DNA from: Chloroflexota bacterium
GTDB taxonomy: Bacteria > Chloroflexota > UBA11872 > VXNJ01
Direction: 5' to 3'
Assembly (NCBI GenBank): GCA_030744875.1
Contig: JASLPR010000030.1
Coordinates: 1-63,193, forward strand
DNA length: 63,193 nt
Shown here one piece after another: positions 36,792-44,467 of the stretch (positions are counted from its first letter, which is position 1; every line of letters starts with the position of its first letter). Under the pieces are notes generated by a model, which searched no databases, was not told the origin of the DNA, and saw nothing but the letters and a program-made list of their open reading frames with translations. Both the position numbers and the translations under genes were made by a program.

Positions 36792-38087
36792 ATGACACCA
36801 GCCCAGATCGCCGCGATTCTGATATTCGCCGTGACCTTCGTCGGCATCCTCTCGGACAAGATCCACCGCACCATCGTCGGTGCGGTGGGGGCGGTCGTGA
36901 TGGTCGCCGTCGGCGGCGCCATGGATTTCTACTCCGAAGAAGAGGCCCTGGAGGCCGTCGACTTCAACACCATCGGGCTGCTGCTGGGAATGATGATCCT
37001 GGTCGGCCTGCTGGAGCAGACCGGCTTCTTCCAGTACGCCGCCATCGTCGCCGGGCGCTGGTCGAAGGGCAGCCCCTGGCTGCTGATGGTCACGTTGGGC
37101 ACCGTCACCACGGTTCTGTCGCTCTTCCTCGACAACGTCACCACCATCATCCTGATCGCGCCAATCACCATCTGGATTGCCCAGACCCTTGGCATCAGCC
37201 CGGTGCCGCTGCTGATCACCAACGCGCTGCTCTCCAACACCGGTGGAGTCGGCACGCTCGTGGGTGATCCGCCGAACATCATCATCGGCTCGGCGGCCGG
37301 CTTCAGCTTCAACGACTTCCTCACCCACGCCCTGCCGATCGCCTTCGTCGCCTGGCTCGTGGTGCTGATAACCCTGCGCTTCGTGTTCCGCGATCAGCTT
37401 GCCGTGCGTCCCACGCACATCGACGCCCTCATGGACATGCATGCCGATGAGGCGCTGCACGATCGCGGATCCCTGAATCGCATCCTCATCGTCTTCGCCG
37501 CGGTGATTGCCACATTCTTCCTTCACAACGCTCTCCACCTGAGCCCGGCCTTCGTCGCCCTGGCCGGCGCTTCCGCCGCCCTGCTCTGGGTCCGCCCGGC
37601 GATCGACAAGATCCTCGAAACCGTCGAGTGGTCGGTGCTGCTCTTCTTCGCCTCGCTGTTCATCGCCGTCGGCGGTCTCGAAGCGTCCGGCGTCCTCGAG
37701 CGCGTCGGCGAGGCCGTGGCCGACCTGGCCGTGGAGAACCTGCTGCTCGCCGCCCTCGTCACCCTCTGGGTCAGCGCCATCGCCTCGGCCATCGTCGACA
37801 ACATCCCCTTCACCATCGCCCTGGTCCCGGTCATTCAGCAACTCACCGCCCTGGGCATCAACGCCTCGCCGCTCTGGTGGGCGCTGGCGTTCGGGGCCGG
37901 CTTCGGCGGCAACGGCACGCCGATCGGCTCCACCGCCAATGTGGTCACGATCACCGTCAGCGAGCGCACCGACACCCCCATCACCACCCGCATGTGGCTG
38001 CGTTCGGGGTTGATCGCGATGCTGGTCACCACTACCGTCGCCAGTGTTCTCTTCGTCGTCTTTTTCGAACTGTTTAAGACACCTTAG
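36792..38087 (+). CDS. ArsB/NhaD-type ion permease (SLC13-like)
   Basis: This 431-residue polytopic permease of the IT superfamily (ArsB, NhaD) has about eleven helices. Signature loops are NTGGVGTLVGDPPNIIIGSA in the first half and GFGGNGTPIGSTANVV in the second, the paired re-entrant motifs of these carriers, with FLDNVTTIILIAPITI before them. It could export Na+ in exchange for H+ or transport an anion; arsenite export is less likely without ars neighbours. The start is ATG 36792 behind AAGGA. Upstream (36540-36791) no gene is seen. A ghost of a second copy follows. Confidence 0.88.
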   Translation: MTPAQIAAILIFAVTFVGILSDKIHRTIVGAVGAVVMVAVGGAMDFYSEEEALEAVDFNTIGLLLGMMILVGLLEQTGFFQYAAIVAGRWSKGSPWLLMVTLGTVTTVLSLFLDNVTTIILIAPITIWIAQTLGISPVPLLITNALLSNTGGVGTLVGDPPNIIIGSAAGFSFNDFLTHALPIAFVAWLVVLITLRFVFRDQLAVRPTHIDALMDMHADEALHDRGSLNRILIVFAAVIATFFLHNALHLSPAFVALAGASAALLWVRPAIDKILETVEWSVLLFFASLFIAVGGLEASGVLERVGEAVADLAVENLLLAALVTLWVSAIASAIVDNIPFTIALVPVIQQLTALGINASPLWWALAFGAGFGGNGTPIGSTANVVTITVSERTDTPITTRMWLRSGLIAMLVTTTVASVLFVVFFELFKTP

Positions 38088-38122
38088 CCGGCGATCGCAT
38101 CTAGCTGTCCCCGCCCGCCGGC

Positions 38123-38215
38123 TGGCTGCGTTCGGGACTGATCACAGTGCTGATTGCCAGCACCGTTGCCAGTGTTCTCTTCGTCGTCTTCTTCGAACTG
38201 TCTAAGACGCCCTAG
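38123..38215 (+). pseudogene. 3'-end remnant of a second ArsB/NhaD permease gene
   Basis: Thirty codons and a stop (WLRSGLITVLIASTVASVLF, then VVFFELSKTP) duplicate the end of the preceding permease (WLRSGLIAMLVTTTVASVLF, VVFFELFKTP). Most base differences are in third positions or are conservative, so the copy diverged while coding. The body of the gene is absent. Deletion between two tandem paralogues, leaving only the tail of the second, explains it. Confidence 0.75.
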
Positions 38216-38269
38216 CCGGCGGTTGCGCCGGGTCTTCCCTGCTTGTTCGCCAAGCCCCGGTCGTACCGT

Positions 38270-38797
38270 CTAGTCGTCCCCGCCCGCCCCGTAGATCCGG
38301 CCGGCGCTCGTCGCCCCGGGCATCCACAGTGTCATGAACTCCAGCAGCCCCAGGTAGCTCCGCGCCTTGCCCGCCTCATCCACGATCGGGATACCACGCA
38401 GGCCGTTGGAGTGCAGCGTCAGGAAGGCGTCCTCGGCCGTGTCTGAAAACGTGATCGACACCGGCTCCGTCATCATCTCCCCCACCGTGTCATGCACCGC
38501 CAGCAAGAACGTCGCGTCCAGCATCCGCTCCAGGTCCATCAGGTCTTTGGTGTAGCCCTCCGGGAGCGCGTCGGCCAGGATGTCGTCGATCAGGCGGCCG
38601 ATTTCGAGAATGCCCACCAGCTGGTCTTCGGCGTCCACCACCGCGAGGGTGTTGGTGTCGCGATGGCGGCAGAACAGCCGCACCGCGTCCACCGCCAGCG
38701 ACTCCGGGTGCACTGCCACGGCCGGGCGCGGGCCCAGGTAGTCGCGGATTTCGGCGATTGTTGATTGCCGGGTGATCTTGAAGTCGGACTGGGGCAA
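38270..38797 (-). CDS. CBS-domain pair protein
   Basis: This 175-residue soluble protein has two CBS domains, the first about residues 20-75 (RLFCRHRDTNTLAVVDAEDQ, LVGILEIGRLIDDIL) and the second about 105-165 (VGEMMTEPVSITFSDTAEDA, LRGIPIVDEAGKARSYLGLL). CBS pairs bind adenosine nucleotides or SAM and act as energy sensors. It is the last gene of the metallophosphoesterase-dop-pup-pafA group on the minus strand, with 48 bases between it and pafA, so it may belong to that operon; a link to pupylation is not established. Confidence 0.85.
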   Translation of the reverse strand: MPQSDFKITRQSTIAEIRDYLGPRPAVAVHPESLAVDAVRLFCRHRDTNTLAVVDAEDQLVGILEIGRLIDDILADALPEGYTKDLMDLERMLDATFLLAVHDTVGEMMTEPVSITFSDTAEDAFLTLHSNGLRGIPIVDEAGKARSYLGLLEFMTLWMPGATSAGRIYGAGGDD

Positions 38798-38845
38798 GGA
38801 GTTCGCCTTCCCAGCGGTTCGGGGCTCGTCCCCAAGGTAGCACGA

Positions 38846-40585
38846 TCAGTCGCTTTTCGGATCGCCCTCCGCGTCGTCAGGATCCTCTTCAGCCGCGTCT
38901 TCGGGGGCCGCGATCTCGTCAACCTCTTCCAGCACCGTGCCGTCCTGCGGGTCGCTGGGCGCTTCGATCTCATCAAGCTCCGCCAGCGCCGCGCCGTCCG
39001 GATCGTCGAAGTCGTCGTCGCTCAAAATCACCAGCCCGCGGCCTTCCAGCTGCTCCAACTCGGGCACCAGGTCGCGGGTCTCGTGTTCCGGGAGCGTCGC
39101 CAGTAGGACGGCGACCTTCTCCGCGAACTCCTGGGCCTCCTCCTCGTAGCGGCTGAACGGGTCCGCCATTCGCAGCACCTCGCCGTTCAGCACCACCGCG
39201 TCCCAATCGATCATGTACGGCACCAGGTAGAAGTTGCCGATGGCCAGCAGGTCGCGCCAGCCGTCGATGTACTGGTAGGCCAGGAACAGGTTCTCCTCCC
39301 AGCCCGTCTGCTCGCCCAGGTCACGGTGCAGCCGCCGCCAATCAACGCGATCCGCGGCCCGGTGCTCGGCCAGCGCCCGCACGACGATCGCCCGTCCGAA
39401 CGCGCGGGTGCCCTTCGGTGGGGCCAGCATCGCCTGTTTGATATGCCCCTCGGCCACCTGCAGCACGATGTCCTCGCGCTCCTTCAGCGTCGTGTACAGG
39501 CTCACCCGCGGGTCGATGTGGTGGTAGGCTTGGTCGACCTTGCGCAGGTCGGGGTCGCTCCAGCCCTGCGGCGAGTCTTCGGCAAAGGCGCGCAGGCGCT
39601 CCAGCTTGGTGACCCAGTCCACCCGCCCGGACAGCGTCATCGGGTCGTCGGCCAGCCCATCCAGCACCCGCTCCCACTCGGTCAGCGTCCAGATGGTGTC
39701 CGGGTCGCGGTCGCCGTAGCGCCGCGTCGCCTCGGCCAGGAACATCCGCTGCACCTCAATCGCCGAGATCTCCCCGTAGGTGGTGTCCTGCACCGACCAG
39801 TCGCCCTCCCAGTTGGCCGCGATCCGTCGCAGGTCGCGCACCGTGTCCACCAGGTCCACCGGCGTTAGCCAGCCGTCGTCCAGCAGTTGCACCGCAAGCG
39901 CGGTGGTACCGATCTTGAGCGCCGTGGCGTACTCCGAGCGGTTGGCGTCGCTGGCGATCACGTGCAAGCGGCTGCGGTTGCCCAGCGGCTCGTCGCGTAG
40001 ATTGATGATCGGTCGGCCGCCGAAGCGCACCCGTCGGCTGACGTCCTTCTCGACGAACCCGCTGCGCTGTGCGATCGAGTACCGGGGCTCTCCCTCCATC
40101 CCCGGCACCTCCACCATCCCCGCCCCGGCGTAAAGCTGCCGCGTGACCAGGAACGGCATGAACCCGTACACCACCCGCGGGTCGTCCGGCTCGGAGCGCA
40201 GCGAGTAGTTCTCGTGGTAGCCGAAGGTGCTGCCGAAGTAGTCGGTGTTGTTCTTGACGAAATAGATCTCGTCGCGGCGGTCCAGTTCGTCCAGCGTCGC
40301 CAGCAGGATCCGGTCACCGGCCATCTCGTGGGCGACTATCGAGCCCAGCGTGCGGCACTCGGCGGTGGCGTATTCCAGGTGCCCGGAGTCGATGTAGAGT
40401 CGGCCGCCGTTGAACAGGAACCCGCCATTCCCGGGCTTCTCGCCCCACTCGCGCGGCGCCGGGTCGATCACCCCGTAATTGCCGCCGTCGAACACCTGCA
40501 CCTTCACCATCGCTGCGGCCTGCGCGGCGGCCACCGCGCCCACGCAGCCGTATTCCACCTCGGTGCCGAAAAGCGCGTCCTGCAT
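38846..40585 (-). CDS. pafA: Pup-protein ligase PafA
   Basis: This 579-residue member of the glutamine-synthetase-like Pup ligase family attaches the C-terminal Glu of Pup to substrate lysines using ATP. Motifs are GTEVEYG (metal-binding Glu), GGRLYIDSGHLEYATAEC (with the conserved catalytic Asp), YFVKNNTDYFGSTFGYHENY, FMPFLVTRQLYAGAG and RLHVIASDANRSEYATALK. It is about 100 residues longer than mycobacterial PafA, from an insertion near residues 405-455 and a highly acidic C-terminal tail of about 75 residues. It lies 23 bases after pup and is assigned as PafA because its paralogue carries Dop features. Confidence 0.93.
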   Translation of the reverse strand: MQDALFGTEVEYGCVGAVAAAQAAAMVKVQVFDGGNYGVIDPAPREWGEKPGNGGFLFNGGRLYIDSGHLEYATAECRTLGSIVAHEMAGDRILLATLDELDRRDEIYFVKNNTDYFGSTFGYHENYSLRSEPDDPRVVYGFMPFLVTRQLYAGAGMVEVPGMEGEPRYSIAQRSGFVEKDVSRRVRFGGRPIINLRDEPLGNRSRLHVIASDANRSEYATALKIGTTALAVQLLDDGWLTPVDLVDTVRDLRRIAANWEGDWSVQDTTYGEISAIEVQRMFLAEATRRYGDRDPDTIWTLTEWERVLDGLADDPMTLSGRVDWVTKLERLRAFAEDSPQGWSDPDLRKVDQAYHHIDPRVSLYTTLKEREDIVLQVAEGHIKQAMLAPPKGTRAFGRAIVVRALAEHRAADRVDWRRLHRDLGEQTGWEENLFLAYQYIDGWRDLLAIGNFYLVPYMIDWDAVVLNGEVLRMADPFSRYEEEAQEFAEKVAVLLATLPEHETRDLVPELEQLEGRGLVILSDDDFDDPDGAALAELDEIEAPSDPQDGTVLEEVDEIAAPEDAAEEDPDDAEGDPKSD

Positions 40586-40608
40586 CGGTTCGAGTCCTGC
40601 CGACGCCC

Positions 40609-40791
40609 CTACTCGCCGCCCGGCTGCGGGGTCGGGTCGGGGATTTCGCGGATGATTCGTTTTACCCGCTCATCCAGTTCGTCGTCTTCCTTCTTCTTCG
40701 GCTTGCTCGGCGTTTTCGACGGCTTCGTCGGCGCGTCCGTCTCCAGCACCGGCAGGCCCCCCGCCGCGAAATGCTTCCTCATCATGCTCAA
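40609..40791 (-). CDS. pup: Prokaryotic ubiquitin-like protein (Pup or UBact type)
   Basis: This 60-residue (58 from the internal ATG) lysine- and acid-rich protein, predicted to be mostly disordered, ends in PQPGGE. The Gly-Gly-Glu end is the form ready for ligation, so deamidation by Dop is not needed, unlike Pup ending in GGQ. The C-terminal half (DDELDERVKRIIREI) can form the amphipathic helix that docks to the ligase. The N-terminal part (KPSKTPSKPKKKE) is unusually basic. The TTG start overlaps the dop stop, and pafA follows 23 bases later. The position between dop and pafA makes the identification strong, although its sequence is far from actinobacterial Pup. Confidence 0.9.
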   Translation of the reverse strand: MSMMRKHFAAGGLPVLETDAPTKPSKTPSKPKKKEDDELDERVKRIIREIPDPTPQPGGE

Positions 40792-42290
40792 TTTCTCCCG
40801 GACTCCAATCTGGCAACCGCTTCGGCGAGCGTCGCCGCTTCCGCGAACACCTCCGTCAGCCGGTCGATCACGTCCCCGGCCACCGCTTCCATTTTGACCT
40901 CAATCGTCCTGCCGTCCAGTTCCAGGGTTACCGAATCCCATTCCATGTTCCGCACGTGGCTCCCAAACCGTCGCAGGATCAATCCTCGCACCGTCCCGCG
41001 GGTTCCCGAAGGCGGAGTCTGCGTCGCCGCTCCGATCCGACTTTCGCTCACCAGCGTGCGCATCCGGCCGCTCTCCACCAGCGAGTCGTACAGGCTCATC
41101 TCCGGGTCCACCAGGTGGTAGGCGAGATCGATCTTGCGGCGGCTGGCCAGGTCGAGTTCCGCGGCCCCGCCCGGACTGTCCAGCAAGTTCCGCTTCGCCA
41201 CCCAGTCCAGCCGGTCGCCGGCCGCCGCCGGGTCGCTCCGCAGCAGGTCCAGCAACTCCCGCCACTGGCCCAGCACCCAGCCCCGCTCCGCGCCCTCCAC
41301 GCCCTGCGCCTCCAGCGTCTCCAGGTAGCGCTCCATGATGTCGGGCGCGCTCACCGCTTCCCCCGAGTCCAGCTCCGCCGTCGCCCGCAGGTCCGGGTCG
41401 CGCGAAAACTCCCGCACCGCCCGCACCGGGTCGCGCAGCCGGATTCCGAAATCCTCGTCGGCCACCAGCCGGTCCAGCACCAGCCCGCTCATGCCCGCCT
41501 TCAGCGCCGTGGCGTATTCGGAGCGGTTGGCGTCGCCGGCGATCACGTGTAGCCGGCGATATTGCTTCTTGTCGGCGTGCGGCTCGTCGCGGGTGTTGAA
41601 GATCGGCCGCCGGGCCGTCGTGTTGATGCCCACTTTCTCTTCGAAGAAATCGCCCCGCTGGCTGAGCTGGAACTTGGCGGCCCCGGCCACCTTGCCTTCG
41701 CAGCCCACCTTCCCCGCCCCCACCAGCACCTGTCGGGCGACCAGATACGGGATCATGCCGTCGACCAGCTTTTGGAACGGCACCGCCCGCGGCACCAGGT
41801 AGTTTTCGTGGGTGCCGTAGGAGCGCCCGTGGTAGTCGGTGTTGTTCTTCACCACCAGCACCTTGCCGTCGGCCGCCGACCCATTCCGAGCCTGCTGGCA
41901 GGCCAGCAGCAGGCGCTCGCCGGCCTTGTCCTGCGCCACCAGATCCTTCAGCGACACGCAGACATCGGTGCAGAACTCCGGGTGGTTGTGGTCGTTGTAG
42001 TAGCGCGCCCCGCTGGGCAGCACCGTGTTGGCCAGCAGTTCCTCGGCCGACATCTTCGAGCTCTTTGAAGTGGAGTTGCGCAGGTCGTGAGGGTCGCGTT
42101 CGAGCCGCTCGGCGCGGATCCCGCGCAGATCCCAGTAGGGGTCCTCACGGCTGTAGTCCCAGCCGCGAAACGCACCTTCCACCCGCGCCGCGCGGACCAG
42201 CATCGACGCCTCATAGCCGAAGTCGATCTCTTCGCTGAACCCTTCGCAGTTCAGTCCGTACTCGGTTTCGATCCCCACCGGCCGGATCAC
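40788..42290 (-). CDS. dop: Depupylase/deamidase Dop
   Basis: This is a 500-residue paralogue of PafA. Dop features are GIETEYG at the N-terminus, GARYYNDHNHPEFCTDVC with the catalytic Asp, a Dop-type loop (STSKSSKMSAEELL) just before it, VVKNNTDYHGRSYGTHENY, GMIPYLVARQVLVGAGKVG, and the end motif TPPSGTRGTVRGLILRRFG followed by WDSVTLELDG. It removes Pup from substrates; since this Pup already ends in Glu, its main role here would be depupylation. The GTG start overlaps the metallophosphoesterase stop and its own stop overlaps pup, so translation is coupled. Confidence 0.93.
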   Translation of the reverse strand: MIRPVGIETEYGLNCEGFSEEIDFGYEASMLVRAARVEGAFRGWDYSREDPYWDLRGIRAERLERDPHDLRNSTSKSSKMSAEELLANTVLPSGARYYNDHNHPEFCTDVCVSLKDLVAQDKAGERLLLACQQARNGSAADGKVLVVKNNTDYHGRSYGTHENYLVPRAVPFQKLVDGMIPYLVARQVLVGAGKVGCEGKVAGAAKFQLSQRGDFFEEKVGINTTARRPIFNTRDEPHADKKQYRRLHVIAGDANRSEYATALKAGMSGLVLDRLVADEDFGIRLRDPVRAVREFSRDPDLRATAELDSGEAVSAPDIMERYLETLEAQGVEGAERGWVLGQWRELLDLLRSDPAAAGDRLDWVAKRNLLDSPGGAAELDLASRRKIDLAYHLVDPEMSLYDSLVESGRMRTLVSESRIGAATQTPPSGTRGTVRGLILRRFGSHVRNMEWDSVTLELDGRTIEVKMEAVAGDVIDRLTEVFAEAATLAEAVARLESGRN

Positions 42291-43162
42291 GCCAAAGCCT
42301 CCGGTGCTCTTCCCGGGCCCACGAACTCCAGCAGCGTCGCCCGGGGCGGGCAGTTGAATCGCAGCGGCAGGTTGGCCGTGCCGACCCCGGCGCTCACGTG
42401 GGTCGGCACCCCCTCGATGACCATCAGGCCGTACGTGGACGGCAGCCGCAGCGCTGTGTTCGTCATCCCCCGGATCAGCCCGCCGGGAAACAGGATCTGA
42501 CCGCCGTGGGTGTGACCCGACAGCATCAGGTCGCAGCGCCTCTCGCCCACCAGTCGCGCCGCGTCGGGCGAGTGCGCCAGCAGCAACACCGGCTCCGTCG
42601 AATCGACCGCTGCGTAGGCCTGGTTCAGGTCGGCCATCCCGAAATAGGGGTCGTCGGTGCCCACCAATTGCACCGGCCCTCGCTCCGTTTCGACCCGAAC
42701 GCTCGAGTTGCGCAGCGTGTTCAACCCCTCCTCGCGGAACACCCCCAACACCGCCTCCGGGTGCGAAAAGCGCCCGATCTTGCCGGATACCCGCTGCCCG
42801 AGCGTGCCGTGATAGTGATCGTGGTTCCCGAGCACAACGAACGTCCCCAGCCGCGCGCGCAGCGCGACCAGCGCCCGCGTCGCCGGCCGCAGGCCCGGCG
42901 GCTGCGTGATCACGTCGCCGGTTACCAGCACCAGGTCGGGCTCCAGGCGTTCGAGCTGCCGCAGCGCCCCGACCGACCAGGTCCGCGGGCTCTCGGCGTG
43001 CAGGTCGGTGAGGTGCAGGACGGTCATCCCGTCCAACGCCGACGCCGTCGCCAGCGGCACCCGGATCGTCTCGATCACCAGCGCCTGGGCCTCGCGCAGC
43101 GCCCAGCCCAGCGCCCCCATCCCCAGGGCGCCAACCGCCGCCAGCGTCGATAACGGGCGCAT
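42287..43162 (-). CDS. Metallophosphoesterase, membrane-anchored
   Basis: This 291-residue calcineurin-like phosphoesterase has an N-terminal hydrophobic segment (LAAVGALGMGALGWAL). All metal-binding motifs are present: HLTDLHAES (DxH), VTGDVITQ (GD), VLGNHDHYHG (GNHD) and SGHTHGGQI (GHxH). YaeI/UDP-diacylglucosamine hydrolase-like proteins are the closest in style; the substrate is unknown. The start is ATG 43162, with AGGAGG at good spacing. Its stop overlaps the GTG start of dop, so it is the first gene of the pupylation operon, divergent from the phosphofructokinase gene. Confidence 0.9.
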   Translation of the reverse strand: MRPLSTLAAVGALGMGALGWALREAQALVIETIRVPLATASALDGMTVLHLTDLHAESPRTWSVGALRQLERLEPDLVLVTGDVITQPPGLRPATRALVALRARLGTFVVLGNHDHYHGTLGQRVSGKIGRFSHPEAVLGVFREEGLNTLRNSSVRVETERGPVQLVGTDDPYFGMADLNQAYAAVDSTEPVLLLAHSPDAARLVGERRCDLMLSGHTHGGQILFPGGLIRGMTNTALRLPSTYGLMVIEGVPTHVSAGVGTANLPLRFNCPPRATLLEFVGPGRAPEALA

Positions 43163-43324
43163 GCGGCGGGCCTCCTGGTCATGGTTCGCGGGCGGGCGCC
43201 CGCCCCATGCGGACAAACATTTACCGGCCGTTGATGGGGTGAATCTATACTGGCCGGACCAGCCCACGATTGTAGCGGGTTGGACCACCCACCACCCGTC
43301 CCGATCCGCATGAGGAGCACCCCG

Positions 43325-44380
43325 ATGTCCAGTTCCGAACAGCCCACCTTCAAGCTCGGTTTGCTGACCGGCGGCGGCGATTGCCCCGGTCTCAACGCCG
43401 CCATCCGCGCCGTGGTCCGCAAGTCCATCATCAACGGTTGGCAGATCATGGGCTTTCGCAACGGCTGGGCCGGCATCCTCGAGCGCGATTACTTCGAGAT
43501 GACCGACCGTCACGTCTCCGGCATCCTCAACCAGGGCGGCACCATGCTGGGCACCTCACGGACCGATCCCCGCAAGACGAAGGGCAATTACGAGAAGGCC
43601 CGCTCGATCTTCGAGGGTCCGGGGCTCGACGCGCTGATCGCCATCGGCGGCGATGACACCCTCTCCGTCGCCAATCAACTGGCCGCCGACGGCCACCCGG
43701 TGGTCGGCATCCCCAAAACCATGGACAACGACGTGCAGGGCACCGACTACTGCATCGGCTTCGACTCCGCCGTCACCCGGGTAACCGAGGCGCTGGACTT
43801 CCTGCACACCACCGCCAGCTCGCACCATCGCGCCATGGTTGTCGAGGTCATGGGCCGCGACGCCGGCTGGGTCGCCACCATCGCCGGGCTCGCCGGCGGC
43901 GCCGACTACATCGTCATCCCCGAGGTCGCCGCGCAGCTGGACGACATCCTCGGGCGACTCAATATGCGCCGCGACCAGGGCAAGGACTTCAGTATCATCG
44001 TCATCTCCGAGGGTGCCCGCATCGAAGGTCTCGAAGAGGCCGAGGCGCGCGTGTCCGGCAGCGATGAGTTCGGCCACGTCGACCTGAGTTCCAAGGAGCT
44101 GGGCCGCCGCCTGGCCAACGCCATCGAAGACGGCACCGGCATGGAGACCCGCGTCACCGTGCTGGGCCACGTGCAGCGCGGCGGGCCGCCGTCGGTCTTC
44201 GACCGCGTGCTGGCCACCCGTCTGGGCGTGACCGCCGTGCGCATGGTGCGCAACCAGCGCTGGGGCTACATGCCGGCCCTGCAGGGCCGCGATATTGTCG
44301 AGGTCCCGCTGACCCAGGCCGTCGGCACCAACCGCAAGGTGGACCTGGACCTGTACGAAGTCGCGGAAATCTTCTTCTAG
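43325..44380 (+). CDS. pfp: 6-phosphofructokinase, probably pyrophosphate-dependent
   Basis: This 351-residue group-A phosphofructokinase phosphorylates fructose 6-phosphate in glycolysis. It shows LTGGGDCPGLNAAIRAVVRK at the N-terminus, GGDDT (residues 108-112), PKTMDND (Lys at 131), GFDSAVTRVTEALDFLHTTA, MGRDAGWVA and GHVQRGG. Asp instead of Gly in GGDD and Lys instead of Gly in PKTMDND are the known markers of enzymes that use pyrophosphate, not ATP. The start is ATG 43325 behind GAGGAG. The enzyme would be reversible and not allosterically controlled as ATP-PFK is. Confidence 0.92.
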   Translation: MSSSEQPTFKLGLLTGGGDCPGLNAAIRAVVRKSIINGWQIMGFRNGWAGILERDYFEMTDRHVSGILNQGGTMLGTSRTDPRKTKGNYEKARSIFEGPGLDALIAIGGDDTLSVANQLAADGHPVVGIPKTMDNDVQGTDYCIGFDSAVTRVTEALDFLHTTASSHHRAMVVEVMGRDAGWVATIAGLAGGADYIVIPEVAAQLDDILGRLNMRRDQGKDFSIIVISEGARIEGLEEAEARVSGSDEFGHVDLSSKELGRRLANAIEDGTGMETRVTVLGHVQRGGPPSVFDRVLATRLGVTAVRMVRNQRWGYMPALQGRDIVEVPLTQAVGTNRKVDLDLYEVAEIFF

Positions 44381-44467
44381 CCCGCATCCGCGGGTTTTGA
44401 TTGGAGTGGCTCTCCGGACCGGGTTCGCCGCCCGCGCCAACGCTTCTCCGAAACCCGCCCCCCGGGT

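Noticed and set aside
40570..40611. T-loop-like GGTTCGAGTCC between pup and pafA, suggesting a tRNA
   Set aside because: The flanking bases do not form a T stem, and no acceptor or anticodon stem can be built. It lies in the pafA start region.
38846..42290. Glutamine synthetase or glutamate-cysteine ligase paralogues
   Set aside because: Both large proteins share that fold, but the GTEVEYG/GIETEYG, YATAEC and HENY motifs and the GGE-ended partner are specific to the Pup ligase/Dop family.
43231..43251. Promoter for phosphofructokinase with TTGATG and TATACT
   Set aside because: The -10 looks good, but the only -35-like element is 9 bases away, far from the usual 17.
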